Assembly (NCBI GenBank): GCA_009760855.2
Contig: WPIO01000001.1
Location: 21,542,501 to 21,606,500, forward strand
Direction: 5' to 3'
Length of the DNA stretch: 64,000 bases
Origin: Cristatella mucedo
Taxonomy: Eukaryota; Bryozoa; Phylactolaemata; Cristatellidae
The notes beneath the pieces are model-generated. The model saw only the letters and a program-made list of their open reading frames with translations. It made no database searches and was not told the DNA's origin. Every line of letters starts with the position of its first letter. The stretch's first letter is position 1. The translations under genes and the position numbers were made by a program. Shown in pieces: positions 1 through 28,336 of the stretch.

Positions 1-164
1 TAGCTGTTTCCCTGTTCAGTCGTCAACTTCCTCTCTTCTCTAGGGCGAATGGCAGTTTCTAAAATGACAGCTTAAGGATCTTTCTGGTTCTTGTTAGGCT
101 AGTCGGCTGTAATTACTCTCCAGGAAAGTATCAAGCCACTGCATGTACATATTCCAAACTCAGC

Positions 165-320
165 CTGATCTAGCTGCTTTGGCCCAGAGGTTAAGGTGCT
201 CGCCTCGACCAAGGTCTGGCCGAGGTCGTGGGCTCGAGCCCCATTGCATATGTGAAGCGCCTTAAGAGAGGTTTTTAGGGTGCTATACAAAATTAATTAT
301 ATGAATTATATATATATGTA
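165..320 (+). repeat. SINE-A, tRNA-derived SINE
   Basis: It has a tRNA-like head with an A-box-like segment (ggcccagaggttaagg) and a B-box-like segment (gggctcgagcccc). The tail is gtgaagcgcc...gggtgctatacaaaa, followed by AT-rich sequence. Related copies occur near 27225 (-), 30398, 31008, 51393 and 57243. Confidence 0.8.
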
Positions 321-384
321 TATGTATGTATTTTTAACTGAACTGCATATCTCCATCGGTCTAAGAGCTGCCGTTGCTCCTAGT

Positions 385-760
385 CTAGGTGCAGTCATCC
401 GAAAATCTCACTCTTTCACCTGCGGAGCCTGCCATGCCTGAGATCCGTCGTACCTCTCCTACCTGCATCGCCACAACATCCTCCCCCTCTTCTGGTCTTC
501 TCGGATCACAAAATAACTCTCCCTGTCTGTTAGAGACTGTTGGCAATCTGCTCACTTTCCCCGGCCTATTCACGATTCTTATGCAAAGATGCACTTTTCT
601 TCTGCTGTCGATTCTTTGCCGTCGTCTTTTGCCATTTCTTTCGACTTTCTTCCCAATTTAGATGTGCTTCTCACGTTATCGTTGCTGAATGAGCCGAGTG
701 CTGTCGGCTACCGATTACACCCCAAAGCTGCTCAGAAATGCACTGTAGACAGCTCTGTGG
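385..760 (+). repeat. possible decayed LINE-B remnant
   Basis: Short stretches resemble the 3' coding part of LINE-B: cacgattcttatgcaaag, a gccgattct-like stretch, and gagtgctgtcggctaccga near 690-713. Identity is weak and no frame is intact. Confidence 0.3.
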
Positions 761-885
761 TATAGCAGCACTAAGTAAGTCATAGTAGGTTTTTTTGGCA
801 TTATAGGTGAACCAGAGAAATATTGCACTGTGTGTCGTGTGTGTGGGGGTGAACATGCTGGCATGTGCACATCTCTGCGTGCACT

Positions 886-886
<1 letters not shown>

Positions 887-973
<87 letters not shown>
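887..973 (+). repeat. (GT)n microsatellite
   Basis: About 87 bases of uninterrupted GT, flanked by further GT-rich sequence to about 1080. It lies upstream of the first recognised groucho exon, so it is intronic if transcribed. The Cys/Val and Thr/His reading frames across it are artefacts. Confidence 0.98.
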
Positions 974-974
<1 letters not shown>

Positions 975-1259
975 ATGCGCACGCGATGTGTGAGCGTGCT
1001 GTTTGTATTGCACTGTGTGTTTTGTGGGTGTGGTGTGAATTGGTTGCGTGTGGGTGGGTAGGTGTGTGAGGTGGGATGGGTGTGTCGCACATGCAGACAT
1101 TGGGGGGTATAGTTGAGGCATTTGTAAAGCCTCACTCTGACACCTTTCAGCCATCGCACCTTCTTCTATCGCCAATAACCACGTAGACGCTTAATCGTGC
1201 CAACTGCATTGGATCGTGCCGATTAACCCGGAAAAAGCCAGTCTCTTGTTATCGCCCAG

Positions 1260-18388
<17,129 letters not shown>

Positions 18389-20400
18389 TAAAGCAGAATG
18401 CACTAGAAGCTGGTCCACCATATACGGTCGGCCTGTTAGTCACTGCCAAGATGGCTTAGTGGTGTCTGTCGGCAGCCGATAATCGGTTCAGCGGCCCTGC
18501 TGTGACATTGCATTGACCTTTCTGCCTGCTTGCCTGCACGGAGTCTAATTGGAACTGACCAGCACTTGGAAGAGCAGCAGCACACGTGCAACTGGGGACG
18601 ATGTAGTGGTCTCAAGACTAACCGCGTGACTGTGTCGTAAATGCTTTCATTTTACGGGTCACCTACTTTGGCCGGTGAATTCTTGCACTACTAGCCGATA
18701 TGGCTAGACTCGAGTGTTTGAGCACGCGACTGGAGCATACTGTACCCAGCATCTTGCCAATTTTTTAGGCTAGCAAATTCTGTTGAGACACTGTGTGGCC
18801 GCTAAGTGGCTGCTGTCTATGTAAATAATATCTTGTCTGGAAGCCTTCTGTTCTGTGGCCGTTTTTTACCCGTTTTTCTTAAGATGTGACGTCGATGCCT
18901 TGGATGCTTACGAAAACATAGTACAGAACGATCTGCACCTGCTAGGAGATGGTGACTCCCTGAGAGCGATGATCTTGGCAGTCTGTCCTAGCCCTTGAAG
19001 TTTTTATGATTTGGTTTGTTTGCATAGCAAGCCGTTGCCTCGTTATCCCTCTCTTTGTGAGAGTGTCGCTGTGAGGTCCTCAAGAATGCTGGTGATGTGT
19101 CCACCCTTGTAAGGGCAGCAGCTGAGTTGTATCGCACCTCAACAGAGCTCAGTCTTCAGGACCAGCATTTTATCTTCTGAGCCTGTTGGTACAGTAAATG
19201 GTCAGTTCGGTAATTCAATATCTCCTACCGCGATAATCACATTTACCGAACGGTACTGGCTCAAATCCTATGCAACTGTAGCCCCCAAGGGCTGGCCTTG
19301 ATGGCAAGGATAACTGTGTTTGGCCCCAATCGTAGTGATTGTGTATGCCTAAATAAGCAGCTTTTGCTGGATGGCAGAGTGGTGATTTATTGGATCTAGG
19401 AATGGCCTTCTCCTCTTTGTGCTCGTTCCCTTCGCGTGTAGGCAACCGTGAAATTTGTTGAATGGTTAGCACATTAGCCTGTGGTGTCAGTCGTCTGTGA
19501 AACTCCTGAGGCCGACTGGGCACACTCTTTGTTTCCTGTCCAGAGCTAAGACACCATTACGCTATTTAGAAAATAACTAAATTTAATAACTAAATAACGC
19601 AATTTTGCTGTTCTCCCCCTCCTTCCCCCGTTTTTGTTTACTAGCTTGATCACTGCCGGGGCCAGAACAGTTGGTAATTGATTTTAAGAAGCTGAAGACC
19701 GGCTGTCAAGTCTTTTACGTACGTGAAATGCGATCGTAGCTTCGTCAGAAATATTTTTGATAGGCGAGCTTTACAATTTTATAAACGCTGAAACTTGCTT
19801 AGGCTCAGACCGTGTTTTAGCAGCGTGCATCACCTTCGACTGAGGCTGAAAAAGAAGAGAGGCAGTCAGGGTAGCCATGATTTCTACCTGTGCAAGAGTA
19901 ACGAGCGGAGGTAACGGATGCTCTTGGAATATTATCTCCCAGTAAGATTTATGACGTTTCCGATGGATGCGAGAGACGATATCTGTGAAATCGGGAATAC
20001 GGTAGCGGCTCCAATGCTGTGCAGGTTCGCAATGCACCACAGTAATTCAAACACCAGTTCGCCTCTGCGTTGGCGAATTTTTAAAGAGTGGCCATCATTA
20101 AATGGATTGCTGACAACGAAATAGTGGTAAGTATTCACTTATGTGGGTGATCGATTGCAAAACTGCAATATACGGCTTTGCAGCTTGGCTGAAGGGCTTG
20201 CTCTTACGATTGATGACAAGTTTACCTCAGACGCCGATGGAGCGAGACCTTAGGTAATAAAGAACAACGAAGCGTCATGGAGCAATACTTACGCCTATCG
20301 ACATAGATTCGATATTTTCTTAAGGACAGGAAGTCACCGGGGTAAGTGAGATGGGGAGGCCAGGGGCAGAGGTGAAGCCAAGGGGTGGCAAGCGCGGCGG
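18389..20400. other. groucho 3' flank / intergenic: no gene seen
   Basis: This stretch follows the TGA of groucho and should contain its 3' UTR. I could not place a clear AATAAA signal. The short open frames, such as 19215-19523 on the - strand, resemble no family I recognise. Confidence 0.5.
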
Positions 20401-20420
20401 CTGGCCCCTCGCATGCCCAC

Positions 20421-20485
20421 TGGGTGCATACACCCAACGCCCCAAGCTGCACGACAGCCAATGGGGCGTTGGGTGTATGCACCCA
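20421..20485. repeat. perfect inverted repeat, 23-bp arms, 19-nt loop
   Basis: Arms 20421-20443 (from tgggtgcatacac) and 20463-20485 (to gtgtatgcaccca) are exact reverse complements. The arms are GC-rich and would fold stably as RNA. There is no adjacent reading frame and no obvious T run after the right arm. Confidence 0.9.
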
Positions 20486-20545
20486 GAACCCTCGCCACCC
20501 CGGCGCTCCAATCATGTCTTCGCCTCTGGCCATGAGCACATTCAT

Positions 20546-20610
20546 ATTAAAGTGCCTAGAAAGAGATTAATTTCTGAGGGCGCTATGCAAACTTTAATAT
20601 TATTTTTACA
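20546..20610 (+). repeat. SINE/LINE 3'-tail fragment
   Basis: It reads aagtgcctagaaagagatt...gagggcgctatgcaaac followed by an AT-rich tail. This is the common 3' sequence shared by SINE-A and LINE-A. Confidence 0.65.
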
Positions 20611-21099
20611 AGGATGCATTGAACCGGGCGTAGGGGAACTGAAGCCACTCCTCATTTGGTTGAGGTGCTCCGGTCTCGGCTGCCGCCGCAGCCAATACAA
20701 TAGCCAGCCAGTCACGCAACCCCCAGTCTGCCAGAAAATACCCCTTAGCCGCAGATCCGGAATCCCTTGAAAGATAATTAGTTCTCGTAGTTTGCTAAAC
20801 AAATAATCTTACTAGTATTATTTCTATAAAACTAGTAGAATAATTATAAAGCAATTATTAGTACCCCTAGAAGGCGTCGTGGCCTTCCATGTAAGGAATG
20901 CCGGGCTTAGCGAGCGTTTCTAGATTATTGGACCTGTTTCTTTCCAGGGAAGCTACCATTATTTCTTGCATGTTGGTAAAAAGGTTTCTAGCCTGACACA
21001 CTTGGCGTGCATTTTCACGGTCAGTTTCCAAAGGGCATATTCTTTTAGGGGGCATCGACATTTCAGAAGTTACTGCAGAGGATGTGAGTTATTTTTCTC

Positions 21100-21345
21100 T
21101 TAAAAAGAGTCCTGCAAAGCGGCACGCATTCAGGACGAGACACGTTGGATTGACTGGACACATTCCTTGGCGCACGGCGAGCGGCTTGGCACAACTTAGC
21201 AAGAAGGCGCGTCGACCTGCGAGTTGTGGTGGGGGCTAGCTGCAAGCGACTCACACGGTAAAGCCGGAGACGCGCGAACGCGCGGCTCACTCGAAGCTTC
21301 ATTACAAAGGACTCGGAAATCCCTGCCCAGGGTGCTACCGATTAG

Positions 21346-21391
<46 letters not shown>

Positions 21392-22060
21392 CGAGGACGT
21401 CGCTAGAGCTAGGGCATGTGCAGGCAATCCGGTCCAGGGCGATCTGCAACTCCGGGCGGCATTATTGCAGCTGCGCTAGTAGCGTTCGTGTGTGCACGGC
21501 GTACTGCGACGGACCCACCTCGCGCCAGTGAATAAACTGCCCGCCGCCGCCGCCCCCAGTTTTTCGGGTCGCGGTCAGTCGGTTTCCTCGCAGCAGCCTC
21601 CTCCCCCTTCCAAGCTGCTGCAGCAGCCTTCGGGCGAGACGACGTCGTCATTCGATTACCCGTCGCAGACGTGGCGAGACGGCAAACGCATCCTTCGCGG
21701 TGCTAAAAGCGAAACCAATCGCGGGATAATTAGTTACGGCGCGTAGCTCACGGACAGGTTTACCTGCCGGGGGGAGGGACAGTGAGCATTAAGTAACTCC
21801 ACACACGCCGAGTGCGCCTTCCTTCGTCAGCCCGTGCAGCGGAAAAAACGCAAATATCCGTCCGTGCTGAGCAAGCCCTAGAGGAATGCGGTCGGCGAGC
21901 TGCAATTGCCGCGACGCGAAGGCGACTCTCTAGCAAGCAGCCAGTTGCTTAATGGAGCTGCTGCTGCACTGCCATCGCGCCACGCCCCAAATTAGGCGCC
22001 ATATTATGCGGCAATTGTCCCGGCGGAATTAAGACGGACGTGGACGCTTGGAAGAAGCTG
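21100..22060. other. CpG-rich block with (CT)n(CG)n, possible promoter or exon region
   Basis: The stretch is rich in CpG compared with its AT-rich surroundings. It includes (CT)n at 21349-21379 running into (CG)n to 21391, and open frames on both strands, for example Pro/Gln/Ser-rich sequence at about 21530-21746 on + with no in-frame ATG. It may be an unmethylated promoter or first-exon region of an unrecognised gene. Nothing homologous was identified. Confidence 0.35.
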
Positions 22061-23300
22061 TATATTCAAGGGTGAGCGTAATTTGTGAGCAGCAGCCGGT
22101 AATCTAGTTGTGACCACGCGTGGTAAAAAAATTAATTAGCTCCGCAGCTGACGAACAATAAAGAGCTATTCAGTCAGGTCAGTTTTAAGACAAACGCAAT
22201 GTGCTCGCGAATTGGCATAGCCCCGGAAGAAGACTGGATTCAATTCAAGCTCAGTTGGGCTAATAAAATTGAGAGCTTTTCAGCATGTCTCGCTTTAAGA
22301 TAATATACGGCTTGATATACGGTGAAACTTCGGCAGCAGGAGCGAGTGCATTGTTATTGCCTTTTTACCCGTCCGTTGCTCAAATCATTTATTCTTTCCA
22401 TTCGCGATAAGAATTTCATTAAATTCATTGACTCAAAATGAAATGATTGTGAGTCATGCGAACACGCAACATAACAAAAATAGCCAAGTTGGGTTAAAGA
22501 GTTTTCAGAGCAAATGAGAAAAGTTTAGACTGTTAAGTGTAGGGTACGGGATACCATTTAAGTTCCAAGTTTTGCGGTCGTCAAGAGCTGCCTTGACGAG
22601 ACAAAAATGACAGTGAGGCCTTATGCAAAATTTGTCTTAGCAAAAAACTGTTAATCATAGTACCGTTAGTCACACAATGGACCGCGAGGTGCTTAAATAT
22701 CTTACTGTGCTTAAAAATCTTAAGCGTGCGTTTAACAAGGAAGCAGCGTTTTTAATAAAAATGCTTTCTACTCGACCCAAGGAGTTCATTGAACCAGGTT
22801 GCTTCATATTAGAAAGCACATTAAAAGCCCCGATCCTGCGTCTTGAAAAGTACGCGGGACCTCCACGGTAGTCCGACCTTGGCATCGATATATAAGCCAA
22901 AGTCAAGGCTGTCTTCCTGAAAATTGCCTCCTTCAATGCTGATGGAACACATAAAGCGCTTGCGACAGATTTCGCCTTTACGAGCAATTATAGGCTGCAT
23001 TATACCGCTTTTGTATGTGACGTGAAAACAAGCAGGAGGGATAGATAGCTATTGAGGTTCTTGTGTCGCCATGTAAACGATGCCGTGAAATCGGATGAGT
23101 TTTAGCTGACGGTCTGACGTTTTGATATGCGCTAGAAACTATCAATCATATCTATATATCTATTGCTCTTGGCCAAATCGCTGGCTTAAATGGTGAGTTA
23201 CGTAACTTCCACCGTAATGGGAAGCTCTTTGCATCGAACGCCCTGGGAAGGAAATCGCAAAAAGACAAGCAGGATCAAAATTTCAACTAATTGCTATCGA
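22060..23300. other. intergenic: nothing recognised
   Basis: AT-rich sequence without a recognisable gene or repeat family. A 105-codon open frame at 22670-22987 on the - strand shows no motif known to me. Confidence 0.4.
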
Positions 23301-23304
23301 ATCA

Positions 23305-23827
23305 CTAGTTTTCATGAGGCAAAAAATTGATGCCCAAGTACCGACCGCTGTAATCACTATGCTGGCGGTCTGGCGGAGGTTGAGGTGGCACGAGTATGCT
23401 AATCTCGACGGCTGAGTGGCGGCGCCGAGGCGGGACCGACCGTGCGTTAGCTGATCCGCCATTTGGCATTGAATTCTGCTGCTCTGCGTTGGAGGATGAC
23501 ATTGGAGGGCAACGGGCAAAGAGGCGAGGAGTCGGGCTTCGACGACTTTTCGTTGCACCGGTAGGACAAGGTGCCGCCTGCGTGCGAAAAAATGAAGCAT
23601 TGGAGGCCGAGCAATGTAGCCGCACCGTACGGCGCTGCCTGTACGCGATTGGACAATAGGGGCCGAGTTTCACGCTGCGAAACATGTTTGTTCGCTTGTT
23701 GACCAACAAGTATTGCTTGAAGATGCGTGGGCAAGAAGGTCATCATCCGATCACAAAAACTGCTACTACTACTATCACTTCCAGACAGGTTCGGATAAGC
23801 GGTAAATTGCACGCCCGGAAGTGACAT
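23305..23827 (-). other. two overlapping open frames, coding status unknown
   Basis: One frame has a true ATG at 23827 and reads MSLPGVQFTAYPNL, then a run of serines, over 126 codons. A second frame, 23305-23709, ends QPPPDRQHSDYSGRY...LPHEN. The segment is GC-richer than its flanks and lies downstream of the gankyrin-like exon on the same strand. I recognise no domain. It could be an exon or chance openness caused by GC content. Confidence 0.2.
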
Positions 23828-23934
23828 TAGGCAACTACGCTAAGTGTTAGATCGCTGTCGGTCAATCGGCGATGACTAGCCGTTCGGAGGTGGCTCGTCG
23901 AGTACAATGACGATGAAGTGCTTGATAGGTGCGT

Positions 23935-24105
23935 TCAAGACGATGTCACCCCTAACCATATTATTCATTTTGTTTGTTTTTCCAGCATGATTTTACTTAC
24001 CATTCAATTGCATTTCTCTTTGCAACAAATGTGAAGCGCCTAGAAAGAGATTGAGTTCTCTGAGAGCGCTTTATCAAGTGCATTATTATTATTATATTAT
24101 TATTA
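23935..24105 (+). mobile_element. LINE-A 3' end, 5'-truncated
   Basis: Sense-orientation 3' UTR (atgtcacccctaaccat...agcgcctagaaagagattga...gcgctttatcaagtgc) ending in an (ATT)n tail at 24083-24105. Confidence 0.85.
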
Positions 24106-24328
24106 CCAGCACGTATTTTAAATATTAGCATGTTTTCGACGATTACACACACACTAGTACATATTGGCAAACGGATTGTATGTAGTTAACATTCACCAAA
24201 GCAACACAACATCACCACTACACACTATGGGGATGAAATATACTGCTGCTGCATAGCTAATCATAAGACTCAAAATCAGCAACGCAATAATACAGCACAT
24301 CCCATAGTAAGTACAGCTGATGACACAC

Positions 24329-24520
24329 CTTTGCTCCATTATCCAGCAGGAAGTTAGCAACATTACTATGACCAGCAGATGCTGCCCAGTGGAGAGCCGA
24401 TCTACCGTCCAAATCCACCACATGAATAACGTTACTGTCAACCTTAAAAAGCTCCTGCAGTCTTGGCAATTCACCTTGAAAAGCTAGCTGGCAAGCTTCA
24501 ACATTGGAATTGGACGACAC
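24329..24520 (-). pseudogene. PSMD10: gankyrin (PSMD10)-like first exon, orphaned and without an ATG
   Basis: Gankyrin is a seven-ankyrin-repeat chaperone of the 26S proteasome regulatory particle that binds the ATPase Rpt3. The - strand encodes SNVEACQLAFQGELPRLQE, then DLDGRSALHWAASAGHSNVA and NFLLDNGAK, matching the N-terminus and first ankyrin repeat of gankyrin. A good donor, AAAG|gtgtgt, follows at 24328, where known family members continue with more ankyrin repeats. Two things are odd. The codon where the initiator Met is expected is GTG, with an in-frame TGA four codons upstream. I also find no further ankyrin exon in the 6 kb downstream. It may be a gene fragment, a pseudogene, an exon fed by an unseen upstream exon, or a first exon whose partners lie beyond what I can recognise. 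Confidence 0.55.
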
Positions 24521-24658
24521 AGCAGTCGAATTTCACCTGTAACTGAAGCGGGCTTTTGCAACAGCTACACAAACCTTGCGACGACGGTTAGTGCACTGAC
24601 TGCATGGCATTCCAAGGGCATCAATTCACTGCAATACGATCACCGATTATATAAAATA

Positions 24659-24832
24659 CAGTCAACTCCACACATAAGAATATCGGATATAGGAATACTC
24701 GTCTTAAAAAATAGCAGTTCTTGACCCCACATGGTATCCCCAATATTAGTCTCACTCCGAATATGGAAATACTCCACATATAAGAATGGCTATTTGCCGG
24801 CCCGATCATATTCTTATAAGCAGAGTCGACTG
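24659..24832. mobile_element. pogo/Tigger-like MITE, copy 1
   Basis: A 174-bp element with terminal inverted repeats (CAGTCAACTCC... and ...GCAGAGTCGACTG) flanked by TA on both sides (24657-58 and 24833-34). There is no coding capacity. The TA duplication and CAGTCGACTC-type ends are typical of Tc1/mariner pogo-group elements. Confidence 0.8.
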
Positions 24833-25125
24833 TAGCCCCATTAGGTGCTAGCAATGCCCATACCGCTGATAGCACATAAAGGTAAGGACAGCTGGTTGCA
24901 CTACCCGGTAAGCTAACGTAACTAACCTGCATGCTACATTACCAATATACCCAATACTTCCGGCTTTTTGCTAAGGTATCCTCATGGGAAGCGATATGGA
25001 GCTTAACACATCCCACGAGGCTAGGAGCTATACAAGCTACATCCCAATAGACCGAGCAAGCGAACAGTTTCTGACGGCCATAGGGCTTTGAAAACAATCT
25101 GAACTAGATTGCACACCGAAGCCAC

Positions 25126-25308
25126 TGGGCCGTGATAGCCCAGGAGGTAAGGTGCTTGCTCTTCACGAACAAGTTTGTGAGTTCGAGTCCTGCGGTGGGC
25201 GATTCTGTATTACCAACTACAAGCAGTGGTGATAGCAGTTAAGGCTCTTCTGCTGCTATACACACGAGGCTGTTAAATCAGCTAACATGTATTTATTTGT
25301 TTTAAGTG
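25126..25308 (+). repeat. SINE-B, second tRNA-derived SINE family
   Basis: The head contains gccgtgatagcccaggagg, an A-box-like segment, and gtgagttcgagtcctg, a B-box. The body has gtgatagcagttaaggctc, and the tail is aggctgttaaatcagctaac before an ATTTATTT-type end. Related copies lie near 47138 (-), 55524, 56985 (-) and 57620. Confidence 0.8.
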
Positions 25309-25769
25309 TCTGCAATATTGACAAAACACAAATGAAGGGCCGACACAGCATACTCATAGAAAGAGGAACCCAAGACCCAAATGACAGTAGCCAAAACCTA
25401 GGAGGTAGCTTAGTGTAACTGAGTGAATGGGTGACGATCAGTACTTTGGTTGGAGTCAGTAGACAATGTTCATCTTTCACAGCAAGTGAACCCCCCCCCC
25501 CAGCCTGCTGCAGCTGAGGCCACCGAGCCTTAGTCCAAAGGAAATCGGTCCACGCTTCACCGCCTAAGCTATGGGTTCGAGTACTGCAGCAAGCAATCCT
25601 CTATGGTCCACTGGTCACACAGGCTCTACTGCAATATACTTTAGGTTGTCCTATCAGCTGCACCTGACTTTTTCTTTACGACAATAAGACTTCAAAAGGA
25701 AGACTATGCCAGTCGACCATCCTAAACAGTAGCTGCAATAAAGAATTTGGTATATCAAACTATTTAGGA

Positions 25770-26110
25770 TCGTGTGAAAGATAAACCCTGACAGATTGTT
25801 GGTGACAGAATATTTTGCTTAGCAGGTCCTATACTGTGGAACTCACTTCCACAATTCGTAGGCAACACTCTCCGGCTGCCGACCATAGCAAATTATTTTC
25901 AGCCATCCTGGGCTGCTACTTCTATGCTACACACTATCTCAACTGCCCTTCTGACTCAGCTTCTCTGCTTCTCAATTTCTCTTTGTTACGTGAGAGGCAG
26001 ATTGTCTGTTGGCTGACCGAATGAGGATCGAAAGCCGTTTAGGCTGTGAGTGTGTTTAAGAAAACCCTCCTTCGTAACTCCCAGATAACACCTAGCAACA
26101 CCTAGTAACA
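25770..26110 (+). mobile_element. LINE-B 3' coding fragment, copy 1
   Basis: It encodes a degraded match to GPRLWNSLPRFLRN, SAVLSCYFHATRYLNC and LLRETKSVGYRM of the better preserved LINE-B at 31950-32995, followed by gtgag...aactc. Frames are broken. Confidence 0.75.
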
Positions 26111-26770
26111 CTTGGCTGAACTGCTGAACCCAGTAGCTTCAGCCTCACCGTACCCTCGCGTCCTCTATGGACAATAAATTTGCTGTTCGATTTCTTTGCT
26201 TAAAGATGGTTAGCGACCATCTCTTGCTAAGTAGGTATTGGACTGTGAAACACACTTCCACATCTCTTATGCAACTACCTCTACTATCCTGCTGCCGACT
26301 GTGGAACATCGTTTCCAGTCTGTCCTGAATTGCAACTCTCATTTGACACACTTCCAAGACTGCCCTTCTGAACCTTCTGACTATTCTTCTTACTCTCTCT
26401 TTGTTTCGTGAGATAATAATAATAATTCACTTGATAAAGCGCCCTCAGAGAACTTAATCTCTCTCTAGGCGCTTTACATTTGCTGTAAAGTGAAATGCAA
26501 TTGAATGGTAAGTAAAATCATGCTTGAAAAACAAACGAAATGAATAATATGGTTAGGGTGACATGCACAGGGTCAGCGTGCAAATGTGGTTAGTAGGCAC
26601 AGGGTCAGCGTGCAAATGTGATTAGTGGAGATGAAGTATGTTGGTTACGGAACGCATATAGAAGGTCACTTAGGCTTTAAGTGCGGTACAGAAAACTCTT
26701 CAGAGTAACACCCACTCAGTCTCTGTGGCTTTGCGGAGTTAGAGAGATACATTACATTACATTATCCACG
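26111..26770 (+). mobile_element. LINE-B 3' fragment, copy 2, interrupted by LINE-A
   Basis: The coding part (gctgaactgctgaaccc...tggacaataaatttgctg...) runs to about 26410. A LINE-A 3' end occupies about 26411-26635. The LINE-B tail resumes (taacacccactcagtctctg...gagatacattacattacatta) to about 26770. The (ATTAC)n end marks this family. Confidence 0.75.
26411..26635 (-). mobile_element. LINE-A 3' end nested in LINE-B
   Basis: An (AAT)n tail, then cacttgataaagcgccctcagagaa and the LINE-A 3' UTR on the - strand. It includes a local duplication of ggcacagggtcagcgtgc at about 26567-26613. Confidence 0.8.
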
Positions 26771-27224
26771 AAGCATAATACGCTATCAGCAGCAATATAG
26801 GTAGCCTGAGAGTAAGAGAGAGAGAGAGAGAGCAGCCACAAGTTGTCAGCCACGTCTGCTACCGGACACTGCAAAGGACATGAATGAATAAGCACAGACT
26901 TGTACCAAAGGAACTAAAGAGACCATGGGTCACGAAACACATATACGAGATGGCATGCTTATGGTAATGGAGGTACATTTGACAGCAAATGTGTCAGCAC
27001 ATTTCGAAATCACCTCAATTGAAGGAACGTGACGTGCTTCACAAGCGCAAACAGCAATGGTGCTATGCTAACACTTGCCATAAGGTTGCTCAAGGCCAAA
27101 TCCTAAAAATGCTTTGGTTTAAGCTGAGGCCATTAAGTTAATCCTACTGAGACCAGTAGTGCAACCATAAGCAAACTGCCTACTACATATAAATCTGCAG
27201 AGGGCCAAATTGTATAAATATAAT

Positions 27225-27365
27225 ATAATTCATTTATATAGCACCCCAAGAGAACTTAATCTCTATTCAGGCGCTGCACATATGCCTCGGGGCTCGAGCC
27301 CAAGACCTCTGCCAGACCTTGGTCGGGGCGATCACCTTAACCGCTGGACCAAACCAGCTTAGGCC
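27225..27365 (-). repeat. SINE-A, reverse orientation
   Basis: Reverse complement of the SINE-A consensus. Going along +, it runs from the tail (tatagcaccccaagagaactt) through ggggctcgagccc (B box) to ccgctggaccaaaccagct (A-box region). Confidence 0.8.
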
Positions 27366-28220
27366 CAAGCACTGCACTAAGAAGCTCCATACACCAGCTT
27401 AACGACTGCAAGTAATCGACGGCTGTTAATGTTAATCCACACAAAAATCAACCCAAAGATATCTGCCGGTTTTCTTCTAAAGCAAATTTCTTTTCTTCTT
27501 ACAGGTAAATCGTTTTCCCACAGCCTTCCTTAGTAAATAATAGCCTGCTGCTGTTGGTTTTAATTGGCCACGAATTGGTGAAAATTCACAGCTTTCAGAA
27601 TAAAAAGTGGATAGTTCGAATACAGCCTGTCAGCATAAGCGCTAACCGCTTTTGTCATCAGACAGTAGCTCGCTCGGTGCGATGACAGGTGCAACACCAC
27701 CGATAACCTCTTAGTGTGACATCAGCAAAATCCTCGTCAACAATTGACCGTTATCGTATCCATTACAATTCAGGCATTTCGAAAATCAGGGAAAGTCCAC
27801 TCAGATGACGCTAACCACGCACAAGACGCGTCACTTTTGAGTAGAAGTTGGACGGTCAGTAGTCGCAAGGCACACTTCTGACGGTTGGACCACTAACATT
27901 AGGCAGCCGTTAAGGATTAAGGAAAAAGATTCTAAATAAAGAGAGGCAGCAGATGCTGGTCCGCCGCCCAAACTACTTGTTTACCCCTGCATTATCTGCG
28001 CCACTGCTATTCAGATTCCGCACCAGTTGCTGGGCGAACATTTCAAATCAGAAGCATTGTAACATACAGTCCTCACGAGATACCAGGCGGTGATAGAGAG
28101 CCAGAGCCTGGTTAGAACGTAAGCGGTTTGACGACCCAGGACCTGGATAAGTTTGTTGTGTGCAAGGTAAAGCCTGCAACAAAGCTGTAGGAATTCAGAG
28201 ATCATTTGGACCTGTGTTCC
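27366..28220. other. intergenic: nothing recognised
   Basis: No gene, RNA or repeat identified by eye. Confidence 0.4.
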
Positions 28221-28221
28221 T

Positions 28222-28312
28222 GTGCAGCAAATGTAAAACGCCTAGAACGAGATTGAGTTCTCTGAGGGCGCTTTATCAAGTGCATTATAATTATTATTAT
28301 ATTAAGACTGCT
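28222..28312 (+). mobile_element. LINE-A 3'-end fragment
   Basis: It reads gcagcaaatgtaaaacgcc...gattgagttctctgagggcgctttatcaagtgc with an ATT-rich tail. Confidence 0.8.
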
Positions 28313-28336
28313 CGCGCAGCCGGCCGTCGCACTTTG

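Noticed and set aside
671..1175. Several long frames rich in Thr-His or Cys-Val
   Set aside because: They are translations of the (GT)n tract and its flanks, without any other coding support.
23396..23659. 87-codon Arg/Ala-rich + strand frame
   Set aside because: It has no ATG-supported homology and overlaps GC-rich frames on the other strand; treated as composition.
18400..24300. Further gankyrin ankyrin repeats on the - strand
   Set aside because: I looked for TPLHxAA-type repeats downstream of 24329 and found none that I could defend.
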